A model generated the notes under the pieces. The model saw only the letters and a program-made list of their open reading frames with translations. It made no database searches and was not told the origin of the DNA. From contig NZ_JAQSIP010000001.1 of the NCBI RefSeq assembly GCF_028649475.1, positions 620,001 through 684,000 on the forward strand: a DNA stretch of 64,000 nucleotides, given 5' to 3'. This stretch comes from Curvibacter cyanobacteriorum (GTDB lineage: Bacteria; Pseudomonadota; Gammaproteobacteria; Burkholderiales; Burkholderiaceae_C). A program made the position numbers and the translations under genes. This document shows positions 53,724-63,583 of the stretch, in pieces (the first letter of the stretch is position 1; the number at the start of each line of letters is the position of its first letter).

Positions 53724-56700
53724 GTGACCTTGCCCACATCGCCCCAGATGCACCCTTCGCACGCCCAACACATCAGCACTTTTGAAGGCGGCAACGCCCT
53801 CAGCGCGTTCCGGGTGCAGCAACTGCTGCCCCGCCTGCAGGCGATCCACGAGCGCATCAGCGGCATCTCGGCCCGCTTTGTGCACCTGGTGGTGTCGGAC
53901 GCGCAACCCGACGCCGCCACGCGCGAGCGCCTGGCCGCCTTGCTGACCTACGGCGATCCGTACACCGGCCCCAGCGAGGGGGAGGTGCTGGTGGTCAGCC
54001 CGCGTTTTGGCACCGTGTCGCCGTGGGCGTCCAAGGCCACCGACATCGCGCGCAACTGCGGCCTGGCGCTGAAGCGGGTCGAGCGCGTGACCGAGTACCG
54101 CATCAGCTTCAAGCAACCGCTGCTGGGCAAGGCCAGCCTCAGTGACGAGCAGCGCGCAGCCGTGGCGGCCTTGCTGCACGACCGCATGACCGAGTCGGTG
54201 ATGTTTGAGCGCGCCCAGGCCGCGGGCCTGTTCACCGAGCTGCAAGCCCAGGCGATGGCGTACGTGGACGTGCTGGGCGGCGGCCGCGCGGCGCTGGAAA
54301 CCGCCAACACCCAGTTTGGCCTGGCCTTGGCCGACGATGAAATCGACTACCTGGTGAAGGCCTTCACGGGCCTGCAGCGCAACCCCACCGACGTGGAGTT
54401 GATGATGTTCGCCCAGGCCAACAGCGAACACTGCCGCCACAAGATTTTCAACGCGCAGTTCACCATCGACGGCGTGCCGCAAGACAAGAGCATGTTCGGC
54501 ATGATCCGCAACACGCACCAACTGGCACCGCAGCACACCGTGGTGGCCTACTCGGATAACGCCTCGGTGATGGAGGGCCACGCCGTGGAGCGCTTCAACG
54601 CGCCGTCGGCCACCGGCCAGTCGGTGGCGTACGCCAAGTCCGACGCCACCCACCATGTGCTGATGAAGGTCGAGACGCACAACCACCCGACCGCCATTTC
54701 GCCGTTCCCGGGCGCCTCGACGGGCGCGGGCGGCGAGATCCGTGACGAAGGGGCCACCGGCCGTGGCTCCAAGCCCAAGGCTGGCATGACCGGCTTCACG
54801 GTGTCGCGCCTGGTGTTTGACGACAGCCAGACCACCGATTTCGGCAAGCCCGAGCACATCGCCAGCCCCTTGCAGATCATGGTCGAAGGGCCGCTGGGCG
54901 GCGCGGCGTTCAACAACGAATTCGGCCGCCCCAACCTGGTGGGCTACTTCCGTGAGTACGAGCAGACCGTGCCTTCCGACGTGGACAGCGTGCGCCGCGG
55001 CTACCACAAGCCCATCATGATCGCGGGCGGCCTGGGTGTCATCGACGCCGGCCTGACCCAGAAGATCGAGTTCCCCGCCGGCACGCTGCTGATCCAGCTG
55101 GGCGGCCCGGGCATGCGCATCGGCATGGGCGGCGGTGCCGCCAGCTCGATGGCCACGGGCGCCAACGCGGCCGAGCTGGACTTTGACTCGGTGCAGCGCG
55201 GCAACCCCGAAATCGAGCGCCGTGCGCAAGAGGTCATCAACCACTGCTGGGCGCAGGGTGCGGCCAACCCGATCCTGGCCATCCACGACGTGGGTGCCGG
55301 CGGCCTGTCCAACGCGTTCCCCGAGCTGACCAACGACGCCGGGCGCGGCGCGCGATTTGACCTGCGCAAGGTGCCGCTGGAAGAGTCTGGCCTGGCGCCC
55401 AAGGAAATCTGGAGCAACGAGAGCCAGGAACGCTACGTGATGGCGATTGCGCCCGAGTCGCTGGCCCAGTTCACCGCCTTCTGCGAACGCGAGCGCTGCC
55501 CCTTCGCGGTGGTCGGTGTGGCCACCGAAGAGCGCCAGCTGGTGCTGTCCGACGAAGGTCAGCCGACCCCCGTCGACATGCCGATGGACGTGCTGCTGGG
55601 CAAGCCGCCCAAGATGCACCGCGACGTCAAGACCGTGGCGCGTCAGTTCAAGCCGGTGGACCTGACCGGCGTCAGCCTGCAGCAGGCCGCCATCGAGGTG
55701 CTGGCCCACCCGACCGTGGCCAGCAAGCGCTTCCTGATCACCATCGGCGACCGCACCGTGGGGGGCTTGAGCCACCGCGATCAGATGGTGGGCCCGTGGC
55801 AGGTGCCGGTGGCCGACTGCGCCGTCACCCTGGCCGACTACAAGGGCTTTGCCGGTGAAGCGATGAGCATGGGCGAGCGCACCCCGCTGGCCGCCATCGA
55901 CGCGCCGGCCTCCGGCCGCATGGCGGTGGCCGAGGCCATCACCAACCTGCTGGCCGCGCCCATCGAGCTGCCGCGCGTCAAGCTGTCGGCCAACTGGATG
56001 GCCGCTTGCGGCGAGCCCGGCGAAGACGCCGCGCTGTACGAAACTGTCAAGGCCGTGGGCATGGACCTGTGCCCGGCGTTGGGCATCTCGATCCCGGTGG
56101 GCAAGGACAGCCTGTCCATGCGCACCCAATGGAAGGACGAGTCCGGTGCCGCCAAGAAGGTCACCTCGCCGGTCAGCCTGATCGTCAGCGCCTTCGCCAG
56201 CCTGGGCGACGTGCGCGGCACCCTGACGCCGCAACTCGACGCCACCGAGGCTGACACCACCCTGGTGCTGATCGACCTGGGCAAGGGCCAGAACCGCATG
56301 GGCGGCTCGGTGCTGGCCCAGGTGCTGGACCAGGTGGGCGACCGCGTGCCCGATGTGGACGATGCCCAGGACCTGAAGAACCTGGTCAACGCCGTCAACA
56401 CGCTGCGCGCCCAAGGCAAGATCCTGGCCTACCACGACCGCAGCGACGGCGGCCTGTTCGCCAGCGTCTGCGAAATGGCCTTTGCGGGCCATGTGGGGGT
56501 GGCCCTGAACGTGGACATGCTGGTCACCGAGGGGGACGGCATCAGCGACAGCCGCGCCGAGTACGGCGACAGCAAGAACTGGGCGCAGCAAGTCAGCGCC
56601 CGCCGCCAGGAACTGACCCTCAAGGCGCTGTTCAGCGAAGAGCTGGGGGTGGTGCTGCAGGTGCGCACCAGCGAGCGCAACGAGGTCATGCAGACCCTGC

Positions 56701-57767
56701 GTGAGCACGGCCTGAGCAAGCACAGCCATTTCGTGGGCAAGACCCGCCCGGCCTCGTCTGCGATGGACGCCGGCAAGGGCGAGATCCAGGTCTGGCGCGA
56801 CACCAAAAACGTGTTCAGCGCCAGCCTGTCGGACCTGCACCAGGTGTGGGACGCGGTGAGCTGGAAGATCTGCCAGCGCCGTGACAACCCGGCCTGCGCC
56901 GACGCCGAGCACGCCGCCGCCGGCGTGCCCAACGACCCGGGCGCCCATGTCAGCCTGAGCTTCGACCCGAGCGAGAACGTGGCCGCGCCGTACCTGAACC
57001 TGAGCCGCCCCAAGGTGGCCATCCTGCGCGAGCAGGGCGTCAACTCGCACGTCGAGATGGCCTACGCCTTCACCGAGGCGGGCTTCGAGGCCTATGACGT
57101 GCACATGACCGACCTGCAAAACGGCCGCGCTCGCCTGGAGGACTTCAAGGGCGTGGTGGCCTGTGGCGGCTTCAGCTACGGCGACACGCTGGGCGCCGGC
57201 ATTGGCTGGGCCCGTTCGATCACCTTCAACCCGGTGCTGGCCGAGCAGTTCAAGGGCTTCTTCGGCCGCACGGACACCTTCGGTCTGGGCGTGTGCAATG
57301 GCTGCCAGATGTTTGCCGAATTGGCCGACATCATCCCTGGCGCCGAGGCCTGGCCGCGCTTCACCACCAACCAGAGCGAGCGCTTTGAGGCGCGCCTGTC
57401 GATGGTCGAGGTGCTGGATTCGCCCAGCCTGTTCCTGCAAGGCATGGCCGGCAGCCGCCTGCCGATCGCGGTGGCCCACGGTGAGGGCTACGCCAACTTC
57501 AAGTACCGCGGCCAGCCGGACCAGGCGATTGCTGCCATGCGCTTTGTGGACCACTTCGGTGCCGCCACCGAGGCGTACCCGTTCAACCCGAACGGCAGCC
57601 CGGGGGGGCTGACCGCCGTGACCACGGCCGATGGCCGCTTCACCGCCATGATGCCGCACCCCGAGCGCGTGTTCCGCAATGTGCAGATGAGCTGGACTTC
57701 GGGTGACAAGGGCGAATTCAGCCCCTGGATGCGCCTGTGGCGCAACGCCCGCAAGTGGGTCGCTTGA
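53724..57767 (+). CDS. purL: Phosphoribosylformylglycinamidine synthase PurL (single chain)
   Basis: 1347 aa, purine synthesis step 4 (FGAR, glutamine and ATP to FGAM). The N-terminal linker and two AIRS-like halves ([74 protein letters not shown]) precede a C-terminal glutaminase. There, [19 protein letters not shown] and [15 protein letters not shown] give the Cys nucleophile, and [11 protein letters not shown] the His-Pro-Glu triad residues. The GTG at 53724 ([10 protein letters not shown]) is chosen as outermost; ATG 53748 is a real alternative, since neither has a good ribosome-binding site. Single gene divergent from map. Confidence 0.96.
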   Translation: MTLPTSPQMHPSHAQHISTFEGGNALSAFRVQQLLPRLQAIHERISGISARFVHLVVSDAQPDAATRERLAALLTYGDPYTGPSEGEVLVVSPRFGTVSPWASKATDIARNCGLALKRVERVTEYRISFKQPLLGKASLSDEQRAAVAALLHDRMTESVMFERAQAAGLFTELQAQAMAYVDVLGGGRAALETANTQFGLALADDEIDYLVKAFTGLQRNPTDVELMMFAQANSEHCRHKIFNAQFTIDGVPQDKSMFGMIRNTHQLAPQHTVVAYSDNASVMEGHAVERFNAPSATGQSVAYAKSDATHHVLMKVETHNHPTAISPFPGASTGAGGEIRDEGATGRGSKPKAGMTGFTVSRLVFDDSQTTDFGKPEHIASPLQIMVEGPLGGAAFNNEFGRPNLVGYFREYEQTVPSDVDSVRRGYHKPIMIAGGLGVIDAGLTQKIEFPAGTLLIQLGGPGMRIGMGGGAASSMATGANAAELDFDSVQRGNPEIERRAQEVINHCWAQGAANPILAIHDVGAGGLSNAFPELTNDAGRGARFDLRKVPLEESGLAPKEIWSNESQERYVMAIAPESLAQFTAFCERERCPFAVVGVATEERQLVLSDEGQPTPVDMPMDVLLGKPPKMHRDVKTVARQFKPVDLTGVSLQQAAIEVLAHPTVASKRFLITIGDRTVGGLSHRDQMVGPWQVPVADCAVTLADYKGFAGEAMSMGERTPLAAIDAPASGRMAVAEAITNLLAAPIELPRVKLSANWMAACGEPGEDAALYETVKAVGMDLCPALGISIPVGKDSLSMRTQWKDESGAAKKVTSPVSLIVSAFASLGDVRGTLTPQLDATEADTTLVLIDLGKGQNRMGGSVLAQVLDQVGDRVPDVDDAQDLKNLVNAVNTLRAQGKILAYHDRSDGGLFASVCEMAFAGHVGVALNVDMLVTEGDGISDSRAEYGDSKNWAQQVSARRQELTLKALFSEELGVVLQVRTSERNEVMQTLREHGLSKHSHFVGKTRPASSAMDAGKGEIQVWRDTKNVFSASLSDLHQVWDAVSWKICQRRDNPACADAEHAAAGVPNDPGAHVSLSFDPSENVAAPYLNLSRPKVAILREQGVNSHVEMAYAFTEAGFEAYDVHMTDLQNGRARLEDFKGVVACGGFSYGDTLGAGIGWARSITFNPVLAEQFKGFFGRTDTFGLGVCNGCQMFAELADIIPGAEAWPRFTTNQSERFEARLSMVEVLDSPSLFLQGMAGSRLPIAVAHGEGYANFKYRGQPDQAIAAMRFVDHFGAATEAYPFNPNGSPGGLTAVTTADGRFTAMMPHPERVFRNVQMSWTSGDKGEFSPWMRLWRNARKWVA

Positions 57768-57808
57768 TCCGGTGCCTCGGGGGCTGAGCCCCTTTCCAAC
57801 GCCCCAAC

Positions 57809-57839
57809 ACCAGGCTCGATACCAGGCTCGATACCAGGC
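57809..57839. repeat. 12-bp tandem repeat (ACCAGGCTCGAT) after purL
   Basis: Two perfect copies of ACCAGGCTCGAT (57809-57820 and 57821-57832) and a 7-bp third copy run straight into the left arm of the hairpin that follows. The repeat is outside any gene, 42 nt after the purL stop. Confidence 0.85.
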
Positions 57840-57863
57840 CCGGCAGACCCGCTCTGCCGGGCC
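57837..57863 (+). terminator. Strong hairpin downstream of purL
   Basis: GGCCCGGCAGA (57837-57847), loop CCCGC, TCTGCCGGGCC (57853-57863) is a perfect 11-bp stem about 70 nt past the purL stop. It is followed by CGTTGCCTT and not by a clean T-run, so termination may be inefficient or Rho-assisted. Confidence 0.6.
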
Positions 57864-58046
57864 CGTTGCCTTGGGGCAGCCCCCAAATGCTTGATGTGAA
57901 TCAACGTCTGTGTCGGGGCCTGAGACAGCGCGCGGCGCTGCCCGGATACTTCGGGCACTGCAACCCCCGCAGCCCCTGAAAGCCCAGGCCGCATCGCCTG
58001 AGCCCCTCAGGCCTGTGCTGCCCTCCGCCCGTTGGAAAGAGTCAAG

Positions 58047-60053
58047 ATGAGCGAGATCCGCGCCCGGTGGCGTGACATGAGCTTGGGCACCAAGCTCTCC
58101 CTGAGCAATTTCCTGTTGGTGTTGACCGTGCTGACCCTGCTGATCAGCGCGATCTCGTGGTCGGTCGCCGAGAGCATCGAGGCCCGCGCCACCGCCGAGG
58201 TGCAGGACAAGACCCAATTGCTGGCCCATCTGGTCAAGGCCACCGACGACGACCTGCGTTTGCGCACCTCGGAGTTGGGGCTGGCCTTCAACCGGCGCCT
58301 GGACGGGCAGGTCAGCCTCAACGGTGAAACCCAGACCCTGGCGGGCCGAGCGGTCCCGGTGATGCTGTGGAACGGCAAGCCGGTGAACCTGGACAACAGC
58401 GTGGTCGATGAGTTTTCGCTGCTGACCAAGAGCTCGACCACCGTTTTTGTGCGCGCTGGGGATGACTTTGTGCGCATCAGCACCTCGCTCAAGAACGAGC
58501 AAGGCCAGCGCGTCACGGGGACCACCCTGGACCGCCAGCACCCGGCCTACCCGATGGCCTTGCAGGGCCAGCCCTTTGTGGGTCTGGTGTCGCTGTTTGG
58601 CCGTCAGTACATGACACGCTACGACCCCTTGAAGAACGCCCAGGGCCAGGTGATCGGCCTGAGTCTGGTGGCGCAGGAGTTCACGGGCTACCTGAGCATC
58701 CTCAAGAAGACCATCCGCGACCTGAAGATCGGTGACACGGGTTACTTCTACGTGCTCGACGCCCAGCCGGGGCCCAATTATGGGCAGTTGGTGATTCACC
58801 CGGTCAAGGAGGGGCAGAGCATGATCGCGGCCAAGGACGCGAATGGCCGCGAGTTCATCCGCGAGATCCTCGAACGCAAGAACGGTGAGCTGCGCTACCC
58901 CTGGATCAACGAGGAGCGCGGCGAGACGCGCCCGCGCGACAAGGTGATTGCCTTCACCCATTTCAAGGAGTGGAACTGGGTGATCGCGGGCGGCACCTAC
59001 GCCGACGAATACTCCGCCCTGGTGGTGCACATGCGCAACCTGTATGCGGGTCTGGGCCTGCTGATGGTGTTGGTGATCTCGGTGCTGGGCTGGCTGGTGT
59101 TCCGCCGCCTGGTGGTGGTGCCGCTGGCCGATGTGGGTCAGGCCGCCGACCAGATCGCCCAGGGTGACCTGACGGTGGCCCTGAAGGTGGCTGGGCGCGA
59201 CGAGGTGGGCCAGTTGCAGGCGTCGGTGAACCGCATTGGCCAAGGCCTGGCGGGGGTGGTGCGCTCGGTGCGCGAGAACTCGCAGAACGTGGCCACGGCC
59301 AGCGCCGAGATCGCCCTGGGCAACCAGGACCTCAGCGGTCGCACCGAGAGCCAGGCCAGTGCGCTGGAGCAGACCGCGGCCTCGATGGAAGAGCTGGGCA
59401 GCACCGTGCGCCAGAACGCCGAGCATGCACGGGAGGCCAGCCAGCTGGCCTTGACCGCCAGCAGCGTGGCTGCGCGCGGTGGGCAGGTGGTCAGCGAGGT
59501 GGTGGACACCATGCAGGGCATCAACGACAGCTCGCGCCGCATCGCCGACATCATCGGGGTGATCGACGGCATTGCCTTCCAGACCAACATCCTGGCCTTG
59601 AATGCCGCGGTGGAAGCCGCCCGCGCCGGCGAACAAGGTCGCGGCTTTGCCGTGGTGGCCAGTGAAGTGCGCTCGCTGGCCCGCCGCAGCGCTGAGGCTG
59701 CCAGAGAGATCAAGACCCTGATCAACGACAGCGTCGAACGGGTTGAAAAGGGCGGGGCGCTGGTGCACCAGGCAGGTCACACCATGCAGGAGGTGGTGGA
59801 TTCGATCCAGCGTGTGAGCGCCATGGTCAATGAGATCAGCACCGCCAGCACCGAGCAAAGTGCTGGCGTGGCCCAGGTCGGCGAGGCGGTGACGCAGATG
59901 GACTATGTCACCCAGCAGAACGCGGCCCTGGTGGAGGAGATGGCGGCCGCGGCAGGCAGCCTGCGCGTGCAGGCCGACGACCTGGTGCGCGCGGTGGCCT
60001 TGTTCAAGGTCGGCGGCGAGCGCGCAGTCCCCTTGGCCCTGGGCACGTCCTGA
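58047..60053 (+). CDS. Methyl-accepting chemotaxis protein with Cache_3-Cache_2-type sensor
   Basis: 668 aa. TM1 is at about residues 18-40 (LSNFLLVLTVLTLLISAISW). The periplasmic sensor (about 45-325) looks like a Cache_3-Cache_2 fusion (VFVRAGDDFVRISTSLKNEQ; GDTGYFYVLDAQPGPNYGQL). TM2 (LYAGLGLLMVLVISVLGWLV) leads to HAMP and the long signalling helices. The CheA/CheW-binding hairpin is intact (IIGVIDGIAFQTNILALNAA, then VEAARAGEQGRGFAVVASEV). There is no C-terminal pentapeptide for CheR/CheB docking. ATG 58047 has GGAAAGA 6 nt upstream. No other chemotaxis gene is nearby; ligand unknown. Confidence 0.93.
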   Translation: MSEIRARWRDMSLGTKLSLSNFLLVLTVLTLLISAISWSVAESIEARATAEVQDKTQLLAHLVKATDDDLRLRTSELGLAFNRRLDGQVSLNGETQTLAGRAVPVMLWNGKPVNLDNSVVDEFSLLTKSSTTVFVRAGDDFVRISTSLKNEQGQRVTGTTLDRQHPAYPMALQGQPFVGLVSLFGRQYMTRYDPLKNAQGQVIGLSLVAQEFTGYLSILKKTIRDLKIGDTGYFYVLDAQPGPNYGQLVIHPVKEGQSMIAAKDANGREFIREILERKNGELRYPWINEERGETRPRDKVIAFTHFKEWNWVIAGGTYADEYSALVVHMRNLYAGLGLLMVLVISVLGWLVFRRLVVVPLADVGQAADQIAQGDLTVALKVAGRDEVGQLQASVNRIGQGLAGVVRSVRENSQNVATASAEIALGNQDLSGRTESQASALEQTAASMEELGSTVRQNAEHAREASQLALTASSVAARGGQVVSEVVDTMQGINDSSRRIADIIGVIDGIAFQTNILALNAAVEAARAGEQGRGFAVVASEVRSLARRSAEAAREIKTLINDSVERVEKGGALVHQAGHTMQEVVDSIQRVSAMVNEISTASTEQSAGVAQVGEAVTQMDYVTQQNAALVEEMAAAAGSLRVQADDLVRAVALFKVGGERAVPLALGTS

Positions 60054-60383
60054 GGCCCCAAGAAGCCCCTGAGAAGCTTCTCAGAGGTCGCTTAGAAAGC
60101 CCTGAGAACCGCTGCCTCAAACCTTGAGGCGTCGTTGTTTCGCCTGGCCAAACCGCTTGCGGTGTCCGCGGCTTCGCCCCCCATTTCATCCGCCAGTCGT
60201 CCTTTGGCGGGATCGGGTGAGCGATCCCAAGGGGCCTCAGGTCTGCACGCTGGTGCTGGTGCTGGTGCTGCTGGGGCTGGTCGCTGGGCGGCCGACCAAG
60301 TACGTCTTTGGCGCGTTTGGGGGGGCGGCTCGAGGTCGGGCGCGTGGGGGGGCTTCAGTCGGGGCGCAAGGCCCCGGGTCGGA
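60054..60383. other. Non-coding gap between MCP and GST genes
   Basis: 330 bp between convergent genes. It opens with a perfect 16-bp palindrome CTGAGAAGCTTCTCAG (60069-60084), 16 nt after the MCP stop, which could form a hairpin but has no T-run. Further on is a low-complexity run of GCTGGT units (60249-60266). No supportable gene is seen. Confidence 0.6.
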
Positions 60384-61088
60384 TCAGGGGCGCGCCGGGA
60401 TGTTGAGGCCGCGTTGCACCGCCGGACGCGCCACAAAGGCGGCCAGCACGCGGGCGACTTCAGGGAAGTCGGCCTGGCCCACCAGGTCTCCCGCTTCATA
60501 GAAGCCGAACAGGTTGCGCACCCAGGGCCAGATCGCGATGTCGGCCACCGTGTAGAGGTCGCCCATGATCCAGGCTCGGCCTTGCACCCGCTGTTCCAGC
60601 ACGCCCAGCAAGCGCCGGGATTCGGCCACGTAGCGGTCGCGCGGGCGCTTGTCCTCGTAGTCCTTGCCAGCGAACTTGTGGAAGAAGCCCAGCTGCCCAA
60701 ACATCGGGCCCACGCCCCCCATCTGGAACATCAGCCACTGCAGGGTTTCGTAGCGCTGAGCCGGGTCGGTGGGCAGGAACTGGCTGCTTTTCTCGGCCAG
60801 GTACCAGAGGATGGCGCCCGACTCAAACAAGGCCAGCGGCTGACCCCCGGGCCCTTGCGGGTCCAGGATGGCCGGGATCTTGTTGTTCGGGTTCAAGGAC
60901 AAGAACGCCGGGCTCAGCTGGTCATTGCTCTGAAAGTTGACCAGATGGGCCTCGTACGGCCAACCCAGCTCCTCGAGCAGGATCGACACCTTGACCCCAT
61001 TGGGGGTTGGCAGCGAATACAGCTGCAGGCGCTCGGGGTGCTGGGCAGGCCATTTGCGGGTGATTTCAAAGTTGCTGAGGTCGGTCAT
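60384..61088 (-). CDS. Glutathione-dependent disulfide-bond oxidoreductase, YfcG/YghU-type GST
   Basis: 234 aa nu-class glutathione transferase-like protein. The thioredoxin-like half has LQLYSLPTPNGVKVSILLEE (with the Thr-Pro-Asn-Gly motif typical of YfcG/YghU), NPNNKIPAILDPQGPGGQPL and LFESGAILWYLAEKS. The helical half has QVGG-like FQMGGVGPMFGQLGFFHKFA and YTVADIAIWPWVRNLFGFYE. Family members bind two glutathiones and act on disulfides or peroxides. ATG 61088 gives MTDLSNFEITRKWPAQHPER; a longer in-frame start at 61259 is Pro/Arg-rich and unlikely. Single gene. Confidence 0.9.
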   Translation of the reverse strand: MTDLSNFEITRKWPAQHPERLQLYSLPTPNGVKVSILLEELGWPYEAHLVNFQSNDQLSPAFLSLNPNNKIPAILDPQGPGGQPLALFESGAILWYLAEKSSQFLPTDPAQRYETLQWLMFQMGGVGPMFGQLGFFHKFAGKDYEDKRPRDRYVAESRRLLGVLEQRVQGRAWIMGDLYTVADIAIWPWVRNLFGFYEAGDLVGQADFPEVARVLAAFVARPAVQRGLNIPARP

Positions 61089-61278
61089 GGGGTCAATGCC
61101 ATCAGGCGGGAGTGGTGGGAAGGCGCGCGGGGCGTTGGCACGACTATACGCAGACAGGCCCAGGTCTGCAGGCGAGCGCATGGCGGGCCGGGCGGTGGTG
61201 CCAGCGGGTGGGCTTGGCGGGGCGGCTTTCTTTTGGGGTGGCAGTCTGGCCCGATCCAAGCGCGGCGTGGGGTTTGGT

Positions 61279-62385
61279 TCAGCCCTGCTTGGGTTCGAGG
61301 TCTGCGTCCATGAGGTTGGCTGCCGCCCGGGCCTGCTCGGTCTGGGTGCGCATGTAGCCCATCACCGTGGCGACACTGCGGTGGCTGGTCATGGCCATGG
61401 TCTGGGCCAGCGGGATGCCTTGCGCGCCGGCTTCGGTCACAAAGCCGGAGCGCAAGGAATGGGCTGAGAACTGGCCGTCCAAACCGGCGAGCTGACAGCG
61501 CTTTTTGACGATGTCTCGCACGGCGGCCGCCGACAAGCCGTCGCCCAGGCGCCCCCCTTTGAGGACTCGCCTGAAGATCGGGCCGCTGGTGATGCCCGCC
61601 GCGCTGAGCCAGGCCGTCAATGCGCGTGCGGCCTCGCCCTGGATCGGTTTGTCGTTCTCGGGGCGGTCCTGGCCCGACTGGTTGGACTTGGAAAAGGCCA
61701 GCTGGTAGGTGTAGGCCTCTTCGCCCACGCGTTTCAGGTGCCTCATGTCGGCGCTGCTGACTTCGGCGCGCCGGCGGCCACCACTGGCCCAGGCGAACAG
61801 CAGCAGGGCCCGGTCGCGCCGCCCTTGCAGGCTGTCGTCGCAGCTGGCGAGCAGGGCGCTCAGGGGGGCTTTGGTCAGCGCGTCCTTCTTCACGGGCAAT
61901 TGGCCGCGTTTGGCGTAGGCGCGCCGGGTCTGGCTCAGCAGGTGGCGCACCAAGGGGTCTTCACAGGGGTTGCTCACGCCCGCCATCTGGTGGCTTTTGG
62001 ACAGCACGGCGATGCGGTGGATCAACCAGTTCAGCGACATCGGGCCGGGTTTGGCCTTGACGCCGGCCGCCACCAGCGCGGCATCGACGCTGGCGGGCAG
62101 CTCATGGCTGAGTCCTTGCTCGGTGGCTCGCTGGGCGTGGTCGACGATGAACTGCATGACCACCGGCGGCGACCAGGGCAGGGCGGCTGCCCCGCCGTAG
62201 CGCAAGGCGTACCAGGCTGCCCAGTAGCGCAACGCCCCCTGGTAGCTGCGCTGGGTGTTGGCCGACTCGCCTTCTTGCAGCAACTCGCGCACCGCCTGCT
62301 GGCTGTCGGGGCTCAAAGCGGGTGTGAGGTGACCCATTTCGCCCGGGGGAGGCGAAATCACTTGGAGAGGGGCTCTTTTCAGCAT
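61279..62385 (-). CDS. Tyrosine recombinase / site-specific integrase
   Basis: 368 aa. The N-terminal SAM-like domain (residues 35-150; ANTQRSYQGALRYWAAWYAL) precedes the catalytic domain. All catalytic residues appear: Arg in GGRRRAEVSSADM (about 203), Lys in LAFSKSNQSG, His-x-x-Arg in SAHSLRSGFVTEAG (about 306), His in MTSHRSVATV and Tyr in VMGYMR (about 342). It should be active. It is divergent from the KfrA-like gene across a 100-bp AT-rich gap. No tRNA attachment site is visible in the window, so whether it serves an integrated element, a plasmid-derived segment or another recombination job is open. Confidence 0.92.
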   Translation of the reverse strand: MLKRAPLQVISPPPGEMGHLTPALSPDSQQAVRELLQEGESANTQRSYQGALRYWAAWYALRYGGAAALPWSPPVVMQFIVDHAQRATEQGLSHELPASVDAALVAAGVKAKPGPMSLNWLIHRIAVLSKSHQMAGVSNPCEDPLVRHLLSQTRRAYAKRGQLPVKKDALTKAPLSALLASCDDSLQGRRDRALLLFAWASGGRRRAEVSSADMRHLKRVGEEAYTYQLAFSKSNQSGQDRPENDKPIQGEAARALTAWLSAAGITSGPIFRRVLKGGRLGDGLSAAAVRDIVKKRCQLAGLDGQFSAHSLRSGFVTEAGAQGIPLAQTMAMTSHRSVATVMGYMRTQTEQARAAANLMDADLEPKQG

Positions 62386-62434
62386 TGAATGTATTTAATA
62401 TTACATGTACGATAGCACACCATATTTATATCGA
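62386..62434. promoter_or_regulatory. AT-rich promoter region between integrase and KfrA-like genes
   Basis: This stretch is strongly AT-rich (ATGTATTTAATATTACATG, 62389-62407) in a GC-rich region. It includes nested short palindromes TAATATTA (62396-62403) and TACATGTA (62402-62409), and ATGTA/TACAT arms 8 nt apart. It starts at the integrase ATG and probably holds both divergent promoters. Confidence 0.5.
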
Positions 62435-62435
62435 A

Positions 62436-62465
62436 GATAAGTCACGATAAACATCACTTATCGTG
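62436..62465. promoter_or_regulatory. Candidate KfrA operator: three GATAA boxes
   Basis: CACGATAA (62443-62450) and TTATCGTG (62458-62465) form a perfect 8-bp inverted repeat with 7-nt spacer. A further GATAAGT at 62436-62442 mirrors ACTTATC at 62456-62462, giving two direct boxes exactly 10 bp apart and one inverted. It ends about 11-20 nt before the KfrA-like start. Plasmid KfrA proteins repress their own promoters, so this is a good candidate site. Confidence 0.55.
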
Positions 62466-62485
62466 GGCAGTTTAGGATGGAAGCC

Positions 62486-63583
62486 ATGAATCTGCAAAAC
62501 GAGCGTCGAAAAGGCATCCAGGCGGCGGATGTGGAGCGGGCTGCCGACCAGTTGCTGGCAGCAGGCGAGCGGCCGACGATCGAAAAAGTGCGGGCCCAGC
62601 TCGGGCGCGGGTCACCGAACACGATCGCCCCGATGCTGGACCTTTGGTTCAGTGGCCTGGGGCGCCGGGTGCGGGGCCTGGCGGGCGCAGAAGGGTGGGG
62701 CGACCAACTGCCTGCCAGCCTGCTGGCCAGCGCCGAAGCTTTGTGGCGACAGGCGCAGGAGGCGGCATCCGAGGCGGCCCAGCAAACCCTGGCCCCACTG
62801 AAGGACGCCCTGGCGGCTCAGTCGCAACGCCTGGAAGAGCGCTCGCAGGCCCTGGTGCAGCAAGAGGCGCTGTGGCGGGAGCGCCAGGCCGGCCTGGAGC
62901 GCAGCCTGCAAGCGGCCGAACAACAGGCTGCCGCCTTGCAAGGCCAGTTGGCCCTGGTGCAGCAGGAGGCGCACGCCAAGGCCCACAAGATCGAGCAGCT
63001 AGAAGCCAGCCTGCGACAGGCCCAGGAACGCCGCGAACAGGCCGAAGCCCAGCACGACCGTGAACTCAAGCAACTGGCCGATGACCGCCGCAAGGCCGAA
63101 GAGCGTTACGACAGCGCCGCCGTCCGCGCGGCACTTGAAATCGACCGAGCCCGCCAGGAGGTCAAGGCAGAGCGAGCGGGCCGACTCGCCGCAGAAAAAG
63201 ATGGCAAGGCCTTTGAGAGCCAACTGCAGGCGCTGCAGCAGCAAGCCCAGACCGAGCGAACGCAATGGGAGGCGGTTCAGGCCAACGCGCAGCTGAGTTG
63301 GCAACGCGAACGGCTGGCGGCCCAGGAACAGGCGCAACTGCTGCAAAGCCAGTGGCTGGCCCGCGAGGCGGCTTGGTTGGGTGAGATCAAGGCCCTGAAA
63401 GCCCAAGTCGCCGAACGGTCCGTGGCACAAGCGCCGGTGGCCAGCCAGTCCGGCAACCAGGCCGCCAGGCGCCCAGCGGCTGCGACCAGTCCCCCTCAGT
63501 CGACGGCACCGGCCCCGCGCCGGGCCCCCAAGCGTTCAGCTGCGCGGCCTTCAGGCGCCTGGCGTTTGCGGCGCCAGCCTTGA
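62486..63583 (+). CDS. KfrA-like coiled-coil DNA-binding protein
   Basis: 365 aa. Residues 1-60 match the KfrA N-terminal helix-turn-helix (AADVERAADQLLAAGERPTI, then EKVRAQLGRGSPNTIAPMLD). Residues about 95-320 are an almost unbroken alpha-helical coiled coil rich in Gln, Glu, Ala and Arg. The last 45 residues are a basic Arg/Pro/Ala tail. ATG 62486 is favoured by AGGA 8 nt upstream; ATG 62477 (three codons longer) is possible. KfrA of broad-host plasmids is a transcriptional autorepressor that helps plasmid stability. Here a chromosomal-looking copy faces an integrase, suggesting an accessory or plasmid-derived segment. Confidence 0.87.
   Translation: MNLQNERRKGIQAADVERAADQLLAAGERPTIEKVRAQLGRGSPNTIAPMLDLWFSGLGRRVRGLAGAEGWGDQLPASLLASAEALWRQAQEAASEAAQQTLAPLKDALAAQSQRLEERSQALVQQEALWRERQAGLERSLQAAEQQAAALQGQLALVQQEAHAKAHKIEQLEASLRQAQERREQAEAQHDRELKQLADDRRKAEERYDSAAVRAALEIDRARQEVKAERAGRLAAEKDGKAFESQLQALQQQAQTERTQWEAVQANAQLSWQRERLAAQEQAQLLQSQWLAREAAWLGEIKALKAQVAERSVAQAPVASQSGNQAARRPAAATSPPQSTAPAPRRAPKRSAARPSGAWRLRRQP

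Noticed and set aside
53664-59858. 2064-codon open frame on the minus strand opposite purL and the chemoreceptor
   Set aside because: It mirrors the two real genes in another frame. Composition (Gly/His/Leu/Ala/Val/Arg) is that of high-GC antisense frames, with no domain readable; purL and the MCP are certain.
60124-60501. 125-codon plus-strand frame in the gap after the chemoreceptor
   Set aside because: It runs into the GST gene antisense, has Arg/Gly-biased composition and a (Leu-Val) run from the GCTGGT repeat, with no domain.
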